Source of the DNA: Promethearchaeota archaeon
GTDB lineage: Archaea; Asgardarchaeota; Lokiarchaeia; Sigyniarchaeales; SOKP01
Length of the DNA: 64,000 nucleotides
Direction: 5' to 3'
Assembly: GCA_019058365.1 (NCBI GenBank)
Contig: JAHPZE010000018.1
Coordinates: 1-64,000, forward strand
In this document: positions 9,769 through 19,241 of the stretch, in pieces
Numbering within the stretch: position 1 is the first letter of the stretch
How the letters are laid out: each line of letters opens with the position of its first letter
Translations under genes and position numbers: made by a program
Notes under the pieces: generated by a model
Databases searched by the model: none
What the model saw: only the letters and a program-made list of their open reading frames with translations
Told to the model about the DNA's origin: nothing

Positions 9769-10899
9769 TTGCATAAAGCTGGAATGGCAACCCTCCCTCT
9801 TCATAGAGGTAAAGCACCACCTTGGTTATTTAAACGAATGGTAATTTTAGGAAAGCCCATTTTCAAAATTTTACATGATATGGAGGGTCCTAATGGAATT
9901 CTTAGAAGATTATCCGATACTTACTGGTATCAAGCTTTAGGGTGCATTCTAGGATATGATTGGCATTCTAGTGGAGTTACTACCGTGCTTGGTGGTGTAT
10001 TGAAGGAGGTGTTAACTCCTCAAGAGCATGGGCTTATAGTTACAGGAGGTAAAGGTAAAAACTCTTTAAAAGTGAAGCAAGAATTACAAGGAAAAGCAAA
10101 ATGTTTAGGATATAATGAAGTTGAAATTGATCATCTTAATGAACTCAGCAGATTGGTAGCGAAAGTTGATAACACTGCTGTACAAGATGGATTCTCATTG
10201 TACCACCATAACTTGATCGTTTCTGAAAACAATTGGACCATAATTCAACAAGGAATGGATGGCTTACTGCATAAGGCAAGAAGATATCATTGGCTCTCTG
10301 AAGGACTTGGAAGTCTTCTTGATAATCCTCATACCGATATCAGTTCAGAAATCTTTAAAGAGAAAGTATTAGATATGACCTCTAAAAATAGCTATAATTG
10401 TAGGAAAGTTTCACTAGAGTTAATTTCAGAAGGTTCCAATCGGATTAAAAGATATTTAAGTAGTTTAAAAAACCCATGTCAAACAAATCTAGATACTTTC
10501 ATTTGTCCTAATAAATCTATTAGTTTAACAAAAATTCCACATCTTGACATGCCTATACCTTTTAAACTTAAATGGGAGAGTGTAGATATGGCTAAAAACC
10601 TTGCAATAAATGATTATACCGATCTTTTAAAAATTAAAGGACTAGGACCTGGAATTATACGAGCATTGGCTTTAATTTCTGAATTCATCTGGGGAGAACC
10701 TCCCAGCTGGAAAGATCCTGCTAAATATGCTTTTACTGTGGGCGGAAAAGATGGGATTCCCTATAAAGTAAACTTAAAAAGGATAGAACGATGCGCTGAA
10801 GTCCTTGAAAGGGCGATCGATTTAGCAAAATTAGATAATAAATCCAGAATAGACACATTAAAAAGACTACATAAATTTGAGAAAGTTACCCTATCTTAG
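9769..10899 (+). CDS. DUF763 family protein
   Basis: The 376-residue protein begins with the family hallmark: LPLHRGKAPPWLFKRM soon after the start, and continues with the conserved HHN and FSLYHH-type segments. This matches DUF763, a family widespread in archaea with no established biochemical role. A helix-hairpin-helix-like stretch LKIKGLGPGIIRALALI (about residues 287-303) suggests nucleic-acid binding. Translation probably starts at TTG 9769, since the conserved N-terminus begins only a few residues later; an ATG at 9784 is the alternative. A TATA box at 9731-9740 fits. No operon partners are evident, and the next gene is convergent. Confidence 0.8.
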   Translation: MHKAGMATLPLHRGKAPPWLFKRMVILGKPIFKILHDMEGPNGILRRLSDTYWYQALGCILGYDWHSSGVTTVLGGVLKEVLTPQEHGLIVTGGKGKNSLKVKQELQGKAKCLGYNEVEIDHLNELSRLVAKVDNTAVQDGFSLYHHNLIVSENNWTIIQQGMDGLLHKARRYHWLSEGLGSLLDNPHTDISSEIFKEKVLDMTSKNSYNCRKVSLELISEGSNRIKRYLSSLKNPCQTNLDTFICPNKSISLTKIPHLDMPIPFKLKWESVDMAKNLAINDYTDLLKIKGLGPGIIRALALISEFIWGEPPSWKDPAKYAFTVGGKDGIPYKVNLKRIERCAEVLERAIDLAKLDNKSRIDTLKRLHKFEKVTLS

Positions 10900-10921
10900 A
10901 GAATATCAGCTTTTTTGACTC

Positions 10922-11455
10922 TCACACTTTCCAGAGGAGATTAGAATAATCATTTTCAACCTTAAGTTGATCTAAAAGTACCGATACCCCTCCTCGATGA
11001 TGCGTTTCATGATTGAAAAGATGCATTAAAATACGCCATATAATATACTCTAATTTTCCTCTACGCCCTTCAACTACGATTTTTGCGGAGTATTCGGAGA
11101 CCGGAATTGATTCAACCACACGTTCCATTATACCATCGATTTCTGAACGAATATTTTTATATTTATCAAGAGTTGACCAGTAAAGCTTACCAGGGGGAAG
11201 GCGTTCGGTAGGAAAGCGCTCCAGAAGTTGCGGGATAAAATCGAGACTCGAGACATGGGTTCCCAATACTCTGAGCCATCCAATATCAGCCATTAAGTAG
11301 TGGTTCAAGAGTCCCATAATAGACTCATAATAGGATCCAACATTTTCATTCAATTTATCTGGTTCGACACCTTCTAAGATTTTCATCATGTCTAGGTTTG
11401 TGAGTTTATTATACTTAGCAAGTAATTCAAAAACAACTTTAATATCATCAGTCAT
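10922..11455 (-). CDS. DinB-like four-helix protein
   Basis: The protein of about 177 residues is helical and has the DinB/YfiT-like pattern. A His lies in the N-terminal third (LLNHYLMADIGWL), and a C-terminal pair occurs in FNHETHHRGG. In this superfamily three His residues bind a divalent metal. Members act as thiol-dependent transferases or are uncharacterised, so the exact reaction is unknown. The ATG at 11455 is preferred over the TTG directly before it because GAGGTG lies a normal distance upstream. It is convergent with the DUF763 gene and has no operon partner. Confidence 0.75.
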   Translation of the reverse strand: MTDDIKVVFELLAKYNKLTNLDMMKILEGVEPDKLNENVGSYYESIMGLLNHYLMADIGWLRVLGTHVSSLDFIPQLLERFPTERLPPGKLYWSTLDKYKNIRSEIDGIMERVVESIPVSEYSAKIVVEGRRGKLEYIIWRILMHLFNHETHHRGGVSVLLDQLKVENDYSNLLWKV

Positions 11456-11720
11456 CAATATTCACCTCTATTTGATTAAATTCTTTCATATTTTCCGGTT
11501 TTACACCTTTCATAATAACAATATTTTTGTTATGGGTAAGGTGATTATATTCTATTTAATTTTATGGTTTATTTTTTATTAAAAATTGAGAATACTTTAA
11601 AAATAAATATAAAAAAATCCAACCATCTAAATTTCACATTCTAGTAGACAGAACAAAATTGTTTACCTTTAACCAAGCTTATAGAGTTAGACTAATTAAT
11701 ATATCTAATTTCTTCTTTCT

Positions 11721-12107
11721 TTATTTCTCCTTCCTTAAGATTTTTGTAATTTTATACAACACATTCTTGCAATCAAAGAAAATTAGTCCCATTTTTGCAT
11801 TTTTTGTAGTTGAAACTGCCAATATGGCTTCCTCTGCCTTTAAAATCAATATATAACCATCAATTCCTTTAATATATATTTGTTTAAATACCCCTATTTC
11901 CATATCTGCAACAGCCATTTCGGATATAGAAATTATTGAAGCTACCATCGCAGCAATTTTCTGATTATTATATTTTCGGGGTAATATTGAAAAAATTGGG
12001 AATCCTTCTATTGAAGAAATTATCGCAAATTTTATATCTCTATTTTTATGTAATAAATCTTTCAACACAGCTTCTAGTTTCTCTGTTATATTATTTTCCT
12101 TAATCAT
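11721..12107 (-). CDS. Roadblock/LC7 domain protein
   Basis: This 128-residue protein has the Roadblock/LC7 (longin-like) pattern: an N-terminal helix, the strand turn FAIISSIEGFPIFS, a helix IAAMVASIISISEMA, and C-terminal strands GYILILKAEEAILAVSTTKNAKMGLI. Roadblock proteins dimerise and, in eukaryotes and bacteria, act with small GTPases (Ragulator, MglB) or with dynein. Asgard archaea carry many copies, and this is one of the best lineage clues in the window. It stands alone with no GTPase neighbour, so the partner is unknown. The length fits a single-domain protein. Confidence 0.85.
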   Translation of the reverse strand: MIKENNITEKLEAVLKDLLHKNRDIKFAIISSIEGFPIFSILPRKYNNQKIAAMVASIISISEMAVADMEIGVFKQIYIKGIDGYILILKAEEAILAVSTTKNAKMGLIFFDCKNVLYKITKILRKEK

Positions 12108-12355
12108 AGGTTTAATACTTTTTTTTTAAATAGAGATCAAGAATGATACAAATTTACTCAATTGTATCTTAGAAACTTTTGTCATATTCTTCTTTTATAT
12201 CTTTCTTAATCTTATTAATTACTTACTAATAATTTGATGATATTATTGACTTTAGTCTTTTTCTTACATTTAGAAATTATAACACAAATAATTAAAAGAT
12301 TTGATGGGATTTATGGAATTTAAATGGATATATTAATTTGAACAGTGATTAGTTA
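12108..12355. other. Intergenic region with SDR gene promoter
   Basis: No gene is seen. ATATATTA at 12328-12335 is centred about 25 bases before the ATG at 12356, so the SDR gene is probably transcribed as a leaderless mRNA starting at or next to its start codon. Confidence 0.45.
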
Positions 12356-13156
12356 ATGGTTAACCAAAATAATTTTATGAATTGGGATAATCCGGGTGTA
12401 GCATTGATAACTGGAGCCTCTTCAGGAATAGGTGCCGAATTTGCTAGACAATTAGCAAGTCAAGGATTTGATTTAATTCTAATAGCTAGAAGAAAAGAGA
12501 AATTAGAAGAATTAAGTAAAAAATTGAATAAGAAATATTCCATAACTGCTAATGTTTTAGTCGCAGACTTGTCAAAATTATCTGAAAATGAAAAAATAGT
12601 TGCTAAAATAATAGAATTAAATAATTTAGATATTTTAGTTAATAATGCGGGATTTGGTATTTTTAATTCTTTTCTACAAATAGAAAGAAGACAATATGTT
12701 GATATGATTAATCTACACTTCACTTGCCCAGTTACTTTTTGTCACGCTGCTATACCTGGAATGATAAAACGAAAAAGAGGTGTTATAATCAATACTTCAT
12801 CAATGTCAGCGATTACTAGAGATAACTCATTAATTATGTATACCACCACCAAATCTGCAATTTCTATTTTTTCTGAATTATTAAATAAGCAATTTAAAGG
12901 AAAAGGGATTTATATTCAAGCGCTCCATCCAGGTTTTACATACTCAGAATTTCATGATACAGCAACGATGAAGAGTTTCCACAGAGATTGGTTTCCTGAT
13001 GAAAGATGGATGGATGCTGAAAAAGTAGTATCACTATCTTTAGCTACGGTTAAAACAAATAAAGTAATTTTTATTCCTGGAGAAATAAATCAAGCATTAG
13101 CTAAACAAGACCGAATAAAAAAAGAGAAAAAATACCTTAATTATGACATTTTTTAA
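12356..13156 (+). CDS. Short-chain dehydrogenase/reductase (SDR)
   Basis: A classical 266-residue SDR with a Rossmann fold. The cofactor motif is TGASSGIG (Thr19-Gly26), followed by NNAG (Asn96-Gly99) and the catalytic set Ser149, Tyr162 and Lys166 (YTTTK). Arg residues after the second strand (IARRKEKL) favour NADPH over NADH. It should reduce or oxidise a carbonyl/alcohol in the cytoplasm. It resembles the DltE/YqjQ-like branch of broad-specificity SDRs, and the substrate cannot be read from sequence. There is no Shine-Dalgarno; the TATA position supports leaderless expression. Confidence 0.85.
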   Translation: MVNQNNFMNWDNPGVALITGASSGIGAEFARQLASQGFDLILIARRKEKLEELSKKLNKKYSITANVLVADLSKLSENEKIVAKIIELNNLDILVNNAGFGIFNSFLQIERRQYVDMINLHFTCPVTFCHAAIPGMIKRKRGVIINTSSMSAITRDNSLIMYTTTKSAISIFSELLNKQFKGKGIYIQALHPGFTYSEFHDTATMKSFHRDWFPDERWMDAEKVVSLSLATVKTNKVIFIPGEINQALAKQDRIKKEKKYLNYDIF

Positions 13157-13245
13157 GTTAAGTGCAATACCAATTAAATAGCTTCTAAAACAAATGAATC
13201 CTATGATGAACTAGCAAAAAAACTAAGAAATTAATTTCCGAATCC

Positions 13246-14088
13246 TCAGGACATATATCTCTGGAGAAAATTCCAGATGACTTTATTTGTTTCTTCGGGA
13301 GCTTCTATATTAAAAGCATGGCTTGTTTTTGGAATCGTTTCTAATATCGAATTAGGAATTTGCTCATGTATAGTGTCTACCTCTCCAGGGATTGCCATCT
13401 TATCTCTTGCTCCTAAAAGGATTAGTGTTGGCTGATCAATGTCTCTCAGTAAATCCTGTATATCAAAATCTTTTAATGCTTCATTTTGATTGATATAATC
13501 CTTGTATTCCGGAGGATCTATGATTTGAGCACAAAAATTCATATCATTGCTAATTAAATTATATAATTCTTTATCTTCCTCTAGTCTTTTCTTAAAACCT
13601 CTTGAATACATAATCGGTAAAAAAAACTCTACTCTTTCTTTCAATTCTAAGTCCCTAAGAGTTTTAAAAAGTATCAAATTTTGCTCATATGTTTTTGGAG
13701 TGTAGTAAGCTGATGGAGCACATAGAACAAGAGTCTTTATGAGTTGCGGATAATTCAAGACAAACTTCTCAGATATCATTGCTCCCATACTTGAACCACA
13801 TAGATGAACTCCCTCATTTATACCAAGATGATTAAGCAAGTTTTTAAGGTCCTCTATCATCATTTCCATGCTGTATGGATAATCTGGTCGAGAACTTTTC
13901 CCCGTGCCCCTAATATCATATGCAATCACCCTCATTTTTTCTTTAAAATAATCAATTTGATAATTCCACGATTGCAATTTTGTAAACGTTCCACAGACAA
14001 AAACTAATGGCTCTCCACTCCCCACATCTATATAATTAATATCAATATCATTATAGGTAAAAATAGGCATGCTTTTTATCACATTCAA
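13246..14088 (-). CDS. Alpha/beta hydrolase
   Basis: This 280-residue protein has the alpha/beta-hydrolase fold. The nucleophile elbow is GSSMGA (Ser100), an acid lies in the segment LLGARDKMAIPG, and the catalytic His is in SHAFNIEAPEE. The oxyanion region FVCGTFTKL follows the second strand. The sequence resembles carboxylesterase, haloperoxidase-like and BioH/MhpC-like enzymes. The substrate is unknown and there is no signal peptide, so it is cytoplasmic. It is convergent with the SDR gene and precedes the unrelated zinc-ribbon gene on the same strand. Confidence 0.85.
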   Translation of the reverse strand: MNVIKSMPIFTYNDIDINYIDVGSGEPLVFVCGTFTKLQSWNYQIDYFKEKMRVIAYDIRGTGKSSRPDYPYSMEMMIEDLKNLLNHLGINEGVHLCGSSMGAMISEKFVLNYPQLIKTLVLCAPSAYYTPKTYEQNLILFKTLRDLELKERVEFFLPIMYSRGFKKRLEEDKELYNLISNDMNFCAQIIDPPEYKDYINQNEALKDFDIQDLLRDIDQPTLILLGARDKMAIPGEVDTIHEQIPNSILETIPKTSHAFNIEAPEETNKVIWNFLQRYMS

Positions 14089-14117
14089 TTTGTCTAATAT
14101 TTGATGATAATGATTTA

Positions 14118-15023
14118 CTATCCTAACGTTATTTTAAGTCGATTAAGCATTGTTATTATAAATTGAGACGTTTCTTCATGTATATACATAGTATCTCTCA
14201 CATAATTTTGAAGTAACTCTTTCAATTCTAAATAATAAAGTTCTTTATCAAGAGCTTGGGGATCTTCCTTAATACTTACCTCGTTTAAATGAAGAGACGC
14301 CATTTCTTGAAAAATTAATTCCATAATTAATTCAATATAGGTTTTTTGTAAAAGTTTTTCGTCATTCTCATTCAATTCGTAATATTGACTCACTGCTTTT
14401 TCTCGAATTCTAATTAGGTCTATTATATCCTCTTTTATTTCATATAGTATGTATAATGCGTCAATCTTCGAGATTAGGGTGTCTAAACCAACTGAAATAT
14501 CCAAGGAAGCAATATATCTCTCAATATAAGATAAAAATCTTATTAAAAACTTAAATGAATCAATCTGAGAATCAATTTTCCACGTTTTATACAAAAATCC
14601 CCAGTCTGGCAGAACTAAATCATCTAAAGCTTTTAATATCTTTTTTTTTAATCGTCCTATTAGATCCACGTTATAATAGTGAGCTTCCCTATAGGGTTTA
14701 TCAAGATTATAGAATTTATATTCATAGCGTTTTCCATTTTCTTTGAATTCTCGCAAATGAAAGATGGTTTTAGATTCTTGGTCTAAAGGTTCCTTTTTCC
14801 CTAACTCAGCAGCAAATTTTATAATATATTTACACTCAGGACAAGTTGTGACCCAAGATCGACTAACTATATTCTGAGGTTGAAACCCTCCATTTATTTT
14901 CTTATATTTAAATTTATTAACTATATGAACTGGAGCACTTATTTCATATTTCAATTTCTCGAGATGAAAAAATCTTGGAATGAACTCAAAACTACATAAT
15001 GGACACTTAATTTTCTTCTTCAT
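14118..15023 (-). CDS. Zinc-ribbon protein with degenerate HEPN-like C-terminus
   Basis: The 301-residue protein starts with a four-cysteine zinc site: Cys7-x2-Cys10 (CPLC) and, after about 50 residues, CPEC followed by KYIIKFAAELGKKE. The rest is helical. It is clearly paralogous to 22973-23896: both share the CP.C...FIP......EKL opening, the (S/R)(S/A)WVT.C..C segment and the FKF....F helical region. In the paralogue a conserved helix carries RNKMIH, the HEPN RNase signature. The aligned segment here is REKAVS, so the catalytic Asn and His are absent. The fold assignment as HEPN is an inference from that alignment. The shared promoter-like element lies upstream (15067-15093). Confidence 0.65.
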   Translation of the reverse strand: MKKKIKCPLCSFEFIPRFFHLEKLKYEISAPVHIVNKFKYKKINGGFQPQNIVSRSWVTTCPECKYIIKFAAELGKKEPLDQESKTIFHLREFKENGKRYEYKFYNLDKPYREAHYYNVDLIGRLKKKILKALDDLVLPDWGFLYKTWKIDSQIDSFKFLIRFLSYIERYIASLDISVGLDTLISKIDALYILYEIKEDIIDLIRIREKAVSQYYELNENDEKLLQKTYIELIMELIFQEMASLHLNEVSIKEDPQALDKELYYLELKELLQNYVRDTMYIHEETSQFIITMLNRLKITLG

Positions 15024-15066
15024 TCTACTCGTTTAAAGTATTTTTAATTCTTTTAACGCGTTTTCA

Positions 15067-15093
15067 CTCTATATAATTTTAATTGAACATCTC
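15067..15093 (-). promoter_or_regulatory. Shared upstream element, copy 2 (zinc-ribbon gene)
   Basis: This copy is 24/27 identical to 9358-9384. Read on the minus strand it ends in an ATTATATAG TATA-like box about 45 bases before the zinc-ribbon gene's ATG. The conservation between two unrelated genes suggests a common promoter or a bound regulator. Confidence 0.45.
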
Positions 15094-15213
15094 TTTTAAA
15101 AATTGAATAATAATTTAGTAATAATTTCTTTGGATCTCTAAAATTGAGAAAAAAACTAAACTAAACTAAAAAAAAAATTTTAGCGGTTTGAATTATTCCA
15201 CTAGAGGTGCGAC

Positions 15214-15465
15214 TATTCAGGCATTTTTATACCAATCATATCCAAAGCTTCTGGTACTTTAAATCGAACATCCATCTGGTACCTATATCCTTACACATCA
15301 TGATAATTTATCAAGGTTTTTTGCTCTATGGCTAAAAATTCTTCCAATTTTCCTTCTTTTATACCCCAGACGCCGATTACCTCTATGCCCGCTGTAGTCG
15401 CTTTTATCGCATTTGGTATTATCTCTTTTCCCTTGTCTCTTAATTGGGACCGAAAATCCTTAAGT
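15214..15465 (-). pseudogene. Truncated pseudogene, copy 1 of a duplicated unknown gene
   Basis: Read on the minus strand, this encodes about 84 residues containing KGKEIIPNAIKATTAGIEV and ending in DMIGIKMPE and a stop. One internal TAA replaces the codon pair encoding VE in the other copy. The 5' part is missing. A longer copy lies at 18739-19180 with about 88% identity over the shared stretch. The intact protein family is not one I recognise; it looks like a small soluble archaeal protein. The remaining sequence to 15730 (15466-15730) is A+T-rich with no gene. Confidence 0.75.
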
Positions 15466-15730
15466 ATTTAATCCTTAATTCTTTATTTGGACTGAAATTG
15501 TCAATAATTTAATAAAATCTTTACTGAATTACTTGACATAATTCTTAGAATATTATTACTGTTATTAGATTCTTAAATTCTTGAATTAAAGAATTAAAGA
15601 ATAAAGGATTTTAAATAATTTAATTTCGAACTTGTTATAACCAAAAGACCCAATTAACTTATCTATTATATTAGGCTATTTAGTTGTTCCTCATAATTCT
15701 AATATAATTATATGATTTTAGGGTGAAATT

Positions 15731-16768
15731 ATGACAAATAAGAATATTCTTCAAGGTCCTCCTTACGACTTAAGTCAAATTCATGAAGAAGAAATACTAT
15801 TTGCTATTATAAGTAATTTTCCGGCAAACTTGTATTTTTTTATTTGGAGATGTTGCGAAGAAAAGGACGACTTAAGGTTTACATTTACTCTTCCTGTATA
15901 CTACGATTCAAAGTTTCAAAAGCAAACGGTTAATCATTTATCTAGATTAGGATTAGTGAATCCAATCAATTGGGATGGACCACATGTAGGTATTGAAAAG
16001 TTAGTTGCCTCTGATATAAGAATAAGCAAAAAAGGTAAGGAGATATTTCAAAACTGGTTAGAAGTGGGTTTAGTAGAAATTATAATCCATTTACCTCACA
16101 ATATTCGGCGGAATGTTAGAAATTTCAACAATTATTTCTATCATAATTTTAGATTTTCTCAGACACTAGAAAAAGGAAAATTTCAATTATCTGAAGATAA
16201 ACTCTTAGATGACATGAAATTCTATTCATTAGATGGTCCTAAAGAGCACTATATTAAAATTGTGGTTGAGTACAAACAGATGATAATTAGAAACGCATTA
16301 AGGAAAAAACTAAAAAATATGAGTGTACTGATTTCTTGCGGATTTTGTCAAAATGATTTTGTTATCGTAATAAAACCTAAAACATTCAATAAATATAAAA
16401 CTTATAAGAAATTATTTAAAATCGGTTGTCCAAATTGTAGGTATCCCCAACAATATAGAACGAGATTCTTTTTGGATTTTTATAATAAAAAATTTGAAAT
16501 TGAAAGGTTTTTAGCAAATCATGATAAAGAATTACTCTATAATGAAAAATTTAAAATAAAAAACGAAATCATCCGTAGATTTAAAATTTTTACTTCTAAT
16601 AATATTTTTAATACTATCGAGAAGCAGATGGTTATAAGAAACTTTGAAGAAGAATTGGATGAAAAATGGGACGAGCTAAAGGTTCATTCTATCCTATTTA
16701 ATGAATTTCTAAAGTTAATAGAAGAATTTTATCTGCAAAAAAAGAATGGAATCAAATCTAAGCTATAA
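15731..16768 (+). CDS. Winged-helix / zinc-ribbon protein of unknown function
   Basis: This 345-residue protein has an N-terminal winged-helix-like region (about residues 20-115) with a recognition-helix pattern QTVNHLSRLGLV. A helical middle follows, and then a four-cysteine zinc ribbon (CGFC ... CPNC, about residues 203-240). The C-terminus is helical and charged. It has no catalytic motif, so it is probably a DNA- or RNA-binding protein, perhaps a regulator. GGGTGA lies 5 bases before the ATG. It sits in the segment bracketed by the two copies of the pseudogene at 15214-15465 and 18739-19180, divided from the convergent nuclease gene by about 40 bases. Confidence 0.55.
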   Translation: MTNKNILQGPPYDLSQIHEEEILFAIISNFPANLYFFIWRCCEEKDDLRFTFTLPVYYDSKFQKQTVNHLSRLGLVNPINWDGPHVGIEKLVASDIRISKKGKEIFQNWLEVGLVEIIIHLPHNIRRNVRNFNNYFYHNFRFSQTLEKGKFQLSEDKLLDDMKFYSLDGPKEHYIKIVVEYKQMIIRNALRKKLKNMSVLISCGFCQNDFVIVIKPKTFNKYKTYKKLFKIGCPNCRYPQQYRTRFFLDFYNKKFEIERFLANHDKELLYNEKFKIKNEIIRRFKIFTSNNIFNTIEKQMVIRNFEEELDEKWDELKVHSILFNEFLKLIEEFYLQKKNGIKSKL

Positions 16769-16808
16769 TATGTATTTATATCAAATTTAACCATTCCTCA
16801 AGTCATAA

Positions 16809-17942
16809 TTATGAACGAAATACTAATGCTTTGAATTTATTATCAATAAAATCATGGATTTCGGCACCTAATCCCAATATTTTCCATTTGACTAATTTTT
16901 GAAGATTTGTATCTGTTAAAAAAATTATATATTTATTGCTGTCCAAGTGATATTGGCATCTCTGTAACATTAACTTTTCATTTTTAATATTTCTACAAGT
17001 AAGGATTCCGAAATTACTAACTTTTTTGTTTAATCTTGAAGCTAATTGATCAACCTCACGATTTCCTGGATCAAGAGTAAAATTCTTGGCTTCCAAAACA
17101 ATATAATTGCATGAAATTCCTTTATATTTCTCTGGTAGATGTCTGAAAAATCCATTCTGAGCAATATTCGTATATACTGTATCAATATAACATCTTCCAT
17201 TATATACTTCTCTTTCAAATTCCATATTGCTAAATGTGTCTTTAAAAATGTAAGAGATAATATAAGAAATTAATTTATGGTATTTGTGAGCATTTTTAAT
17301 ACCTGTATTAATATTTGACAGAAAGCTAATATCCAAAACTACTTTATAAAGAATTTTGTTTAAATAAAGAAGATTCCATATATTTTCTTTTTCTAAATCA
17401 TTAAATACACCTGGTTTCCATTTTTCCAATTCATTGAATATTTCTTTTTTTAAAATAAAACCCTGTTTTACTAAAAAAAGCATTGATGTTGCTAATTCTA
17501 TTCTATAGTCATCTTTCAACTCGATATTGATTATTTCTTCCATTTTAAAAATTACTTTACCTTCTTCAGCACTTAGTTTTAAGTCTATACCCCTTTTTTG
17601 AAAATAATATTCTATTTTTTTCTTATTTGCTATAATAATATCTTCACCCTCAAAGTGCACAAAACCTTCTTCTTTTAGAAAATTCATATCAAATGCTAGC
17701 TCAGTACTATGAGGCCCCCATTCTTTTCTTAGGTAACGATAAGAAAGATGATTTATCCCTGAAAAATCGGACAAATATTGAAGTAAAAACAAAATTTTTT
17801 GATATATAAATTTTCCTTTAAGACTTTTAATTTTATTTCCTTTAACTATTATCAAACGGTTGTTTCTACTTTTCAAATTATTACCATTAATTTTTTCTAG
17901 ATAATATAATATCTTCATCAGTATTATCAGTCTAAGTTTCAT
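16809..17942 (-). CDS. PD-(D/E)XK nuclease-like protein with N-terminal winged helix
   Basis: The 377-residue protein combines an N-terminal winged-helix-like region (about residues 45-120; GPHSTELAFDMNFLKEEGFV) with a C-terminal restriction-endonuclease-like core. The core shows GRCYIDTVY (acidic residue), YIVLEAKNFTL (E-x-K) and a following helix NREVDQLASRL. It then has a strand with FGILTCRN, as in many PD-(D/E)XK nucleases. It probably cuts DNA using Mg2+. GGTG lies 7 bases before ATG 17942; a second ATG at 17918 is possible. It is the only likely enzyme in the segment flanked by the duplicated pseudogene, so it may be mobile defence cargo. Exact family unassigned. Confidence 0.65.
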   Translation of the reverse strand: MKLRLIILMKILYYLEKINGNNLKSRNNRLIIVKGNKIKSLKGKFIYQKILFLLQYLSDFSGINHLSYRYLRKEWGPHSTELAFDMNFLKEEGFVHFEGEDIIIANKKKIEYYFQKRGIDLKLSAEEGKVIFKMEEIINIELKDDYRIELATSMLFLVKQGFILKKEIFNELEKWKPGVFNDLEKENIWNLLYLNKILYKVVLDISFLSNINTGIKNAHKYHKLISYIISYIFKDTFSNMEFEREVYNGRCYIDTVYTNIAQNGFFRHLPEKYKGISCNYIVLEAKNFTLDPGNREVDQLASRLNKKVSNFGILTCRNIKNEKLMLQRCQYHLDSNKYIIFLTDTNLQKLVKWKILGLGAEIHDFIDNKFKALVFRS

Positions 17943-18176
17943 ATTTTCACCATTGTAAAAATTTAGTTAAAACTATTATTAATTTATGTTTCTAAACCCT
18001 TATATTTAAAGTAAACCAATATTTAGATCATTAGAATAATAGATTTAAAAAAAACAAGCATTAAATATATCACTTTGCAGTTATCTAACTAAATTTTATA
18101 GCTTGATTTTTTTCAAGCAGTATAATACTAAATTAATCATTTTTTCCTTTAAATGCCGATGATTAAAGTATGATTT

Positions 18177-18521
18177 ATGAAATTTAAAAAAATACAAGAT
18201 ATCGCAAAACTAATCAGATATGTCTGCGATAAAAACTTCATTTCAGCATATGAGATCCATAGAAACATTAAATCGTACTCATACTTTGGTGTTTTAGATA
18301 ATTTCAAGAAATGGGTGAATTTAGGAATCTTAGAATCCCAAATTATAATCGACCGAAGAAATTTTGTTAAGCAGAAATTCAGAATCAATAAAAAAGGTAT
18401 AAAAATGGTATATAAAATAACTCTTATACTACTGGAAGCATTAATGAAAAGAATTGAAATCATGCCTTTAAATGTTCGACGAACATGGTTAAAAAATCTT
18501 TTGAGTGTTTTTAACAATTAG
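18177..18521 (+). CDS. Small winged-helix protein
   Basis: This 114-residue basic protein has a winged-helix pattern: helix IQDIAKLIRYV, helix SAYEIHRNI, recognition-like helix FGVLDNFKKWVNLGIL, and a beta wing QIIIDRRNFVKQKFRINKKG. It probably binds DNA. An overlapping minus-strand frame exists but is poor in charged residues and looks non-coding. The protein resembles the N-terminal domain of 15731-16768 in general layout only. It lies next to the pseudogene copy at 18739-19180. Confidence 0.5.
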   Translation: MKFKKIQDIAKLIRYVCDKNFISAYEIHRNIKSYSYFGVLDNFKKWVNLGILESQIIIDRRNFVKQKFRINKKGIKMVYKITLILLEALMKRIEIMPLNVRRTWLKNLLSVFNN

Positions 18522-18738
18522 TAAGTTATTGTGAATATAATATTCTAGATTTCTCTGGATGGCACGGAGGAGGTTGGAAAATATGTTATTGCTTAGATTC
18601 AGGTAGTTCCATTGGTTCACGATCTATTTCTTTTAGCTCCCCCATAAGAACTACTTCGGTTCATTCGGAAGATCATCAGAGATTATAATTAAAAAAAAAA
18701 TAAGTTTTGAAGTTTAAATTATTCAAGTAATTATCAGA

Positions 18739-19180
18739 CTATTCAGGCATCTTTATACCAATCATGTCTAAGGCTTCTGGCACTTTAAATCAAACATCCA
18801 TCTGGTACCTATATCCTTCAACATCATGATAATTTGTCAATGTTTTTTGTTCTATAGCTAAAAATTCTTCTAATTTTCCTTCTTTTATGTCCCAGACACC
18901 GATGACTTCTATACCCACCGTAGTCGCTTATATCGCATTTGGTATTATCTCTTTTCCCTTGTCTCTTAATTGGGACCGAAGATCCTTAAGAGTTTTAACA
19001 TATATCTCCGCCAATTTCTTTGATGCATGAGGCGGAAATATCGATGTAACAAACACATATGGCACATGGATCACCCTTTTTTGATTCTACATAAAACCGA
19101 AGTTTATGCAATCTTCGAATTACTTTGGTGCTATATAAACCTTCACCTTTTTGTCATAGACAATTTGATTACGGTTTGTC
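18739..19180 (-). pseudogene. Degraded pseudogene, copy 2 of a duplicated unknown gene
   Basis: Minus-strand reading gives stretches such as VYDKKVKVYIAPK, VIRRLHKLRFYVESKK and VPYVFVTSIFPPHASKKLAE, then the same 3' part as copy 1, ending DMIGIKMPE. The pieces lie in different frames, so there are at least two frameshifts plus two internal stops (TAA after PNAI and TGA after QMDV where copy 1 has Arg). The original protein was at least 150 residues. I do not know the family. The remaining bases of 18522-19241 hold no intact gene. Confidence 0.75.
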
Positions 19181-19241
19181 GGCTTATGTAGATATTAATA
19201 AAGAGAGTATTGAAGATATCTATCAAAAAAATGGATTGATT

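Noticed and set aside
18149..18517. Minus-strand frame opposite the small winged-helix gene
   Set aside because: Composition is hydrophobic and patternless, while the plus-strand frame shows a winged-helix layout.
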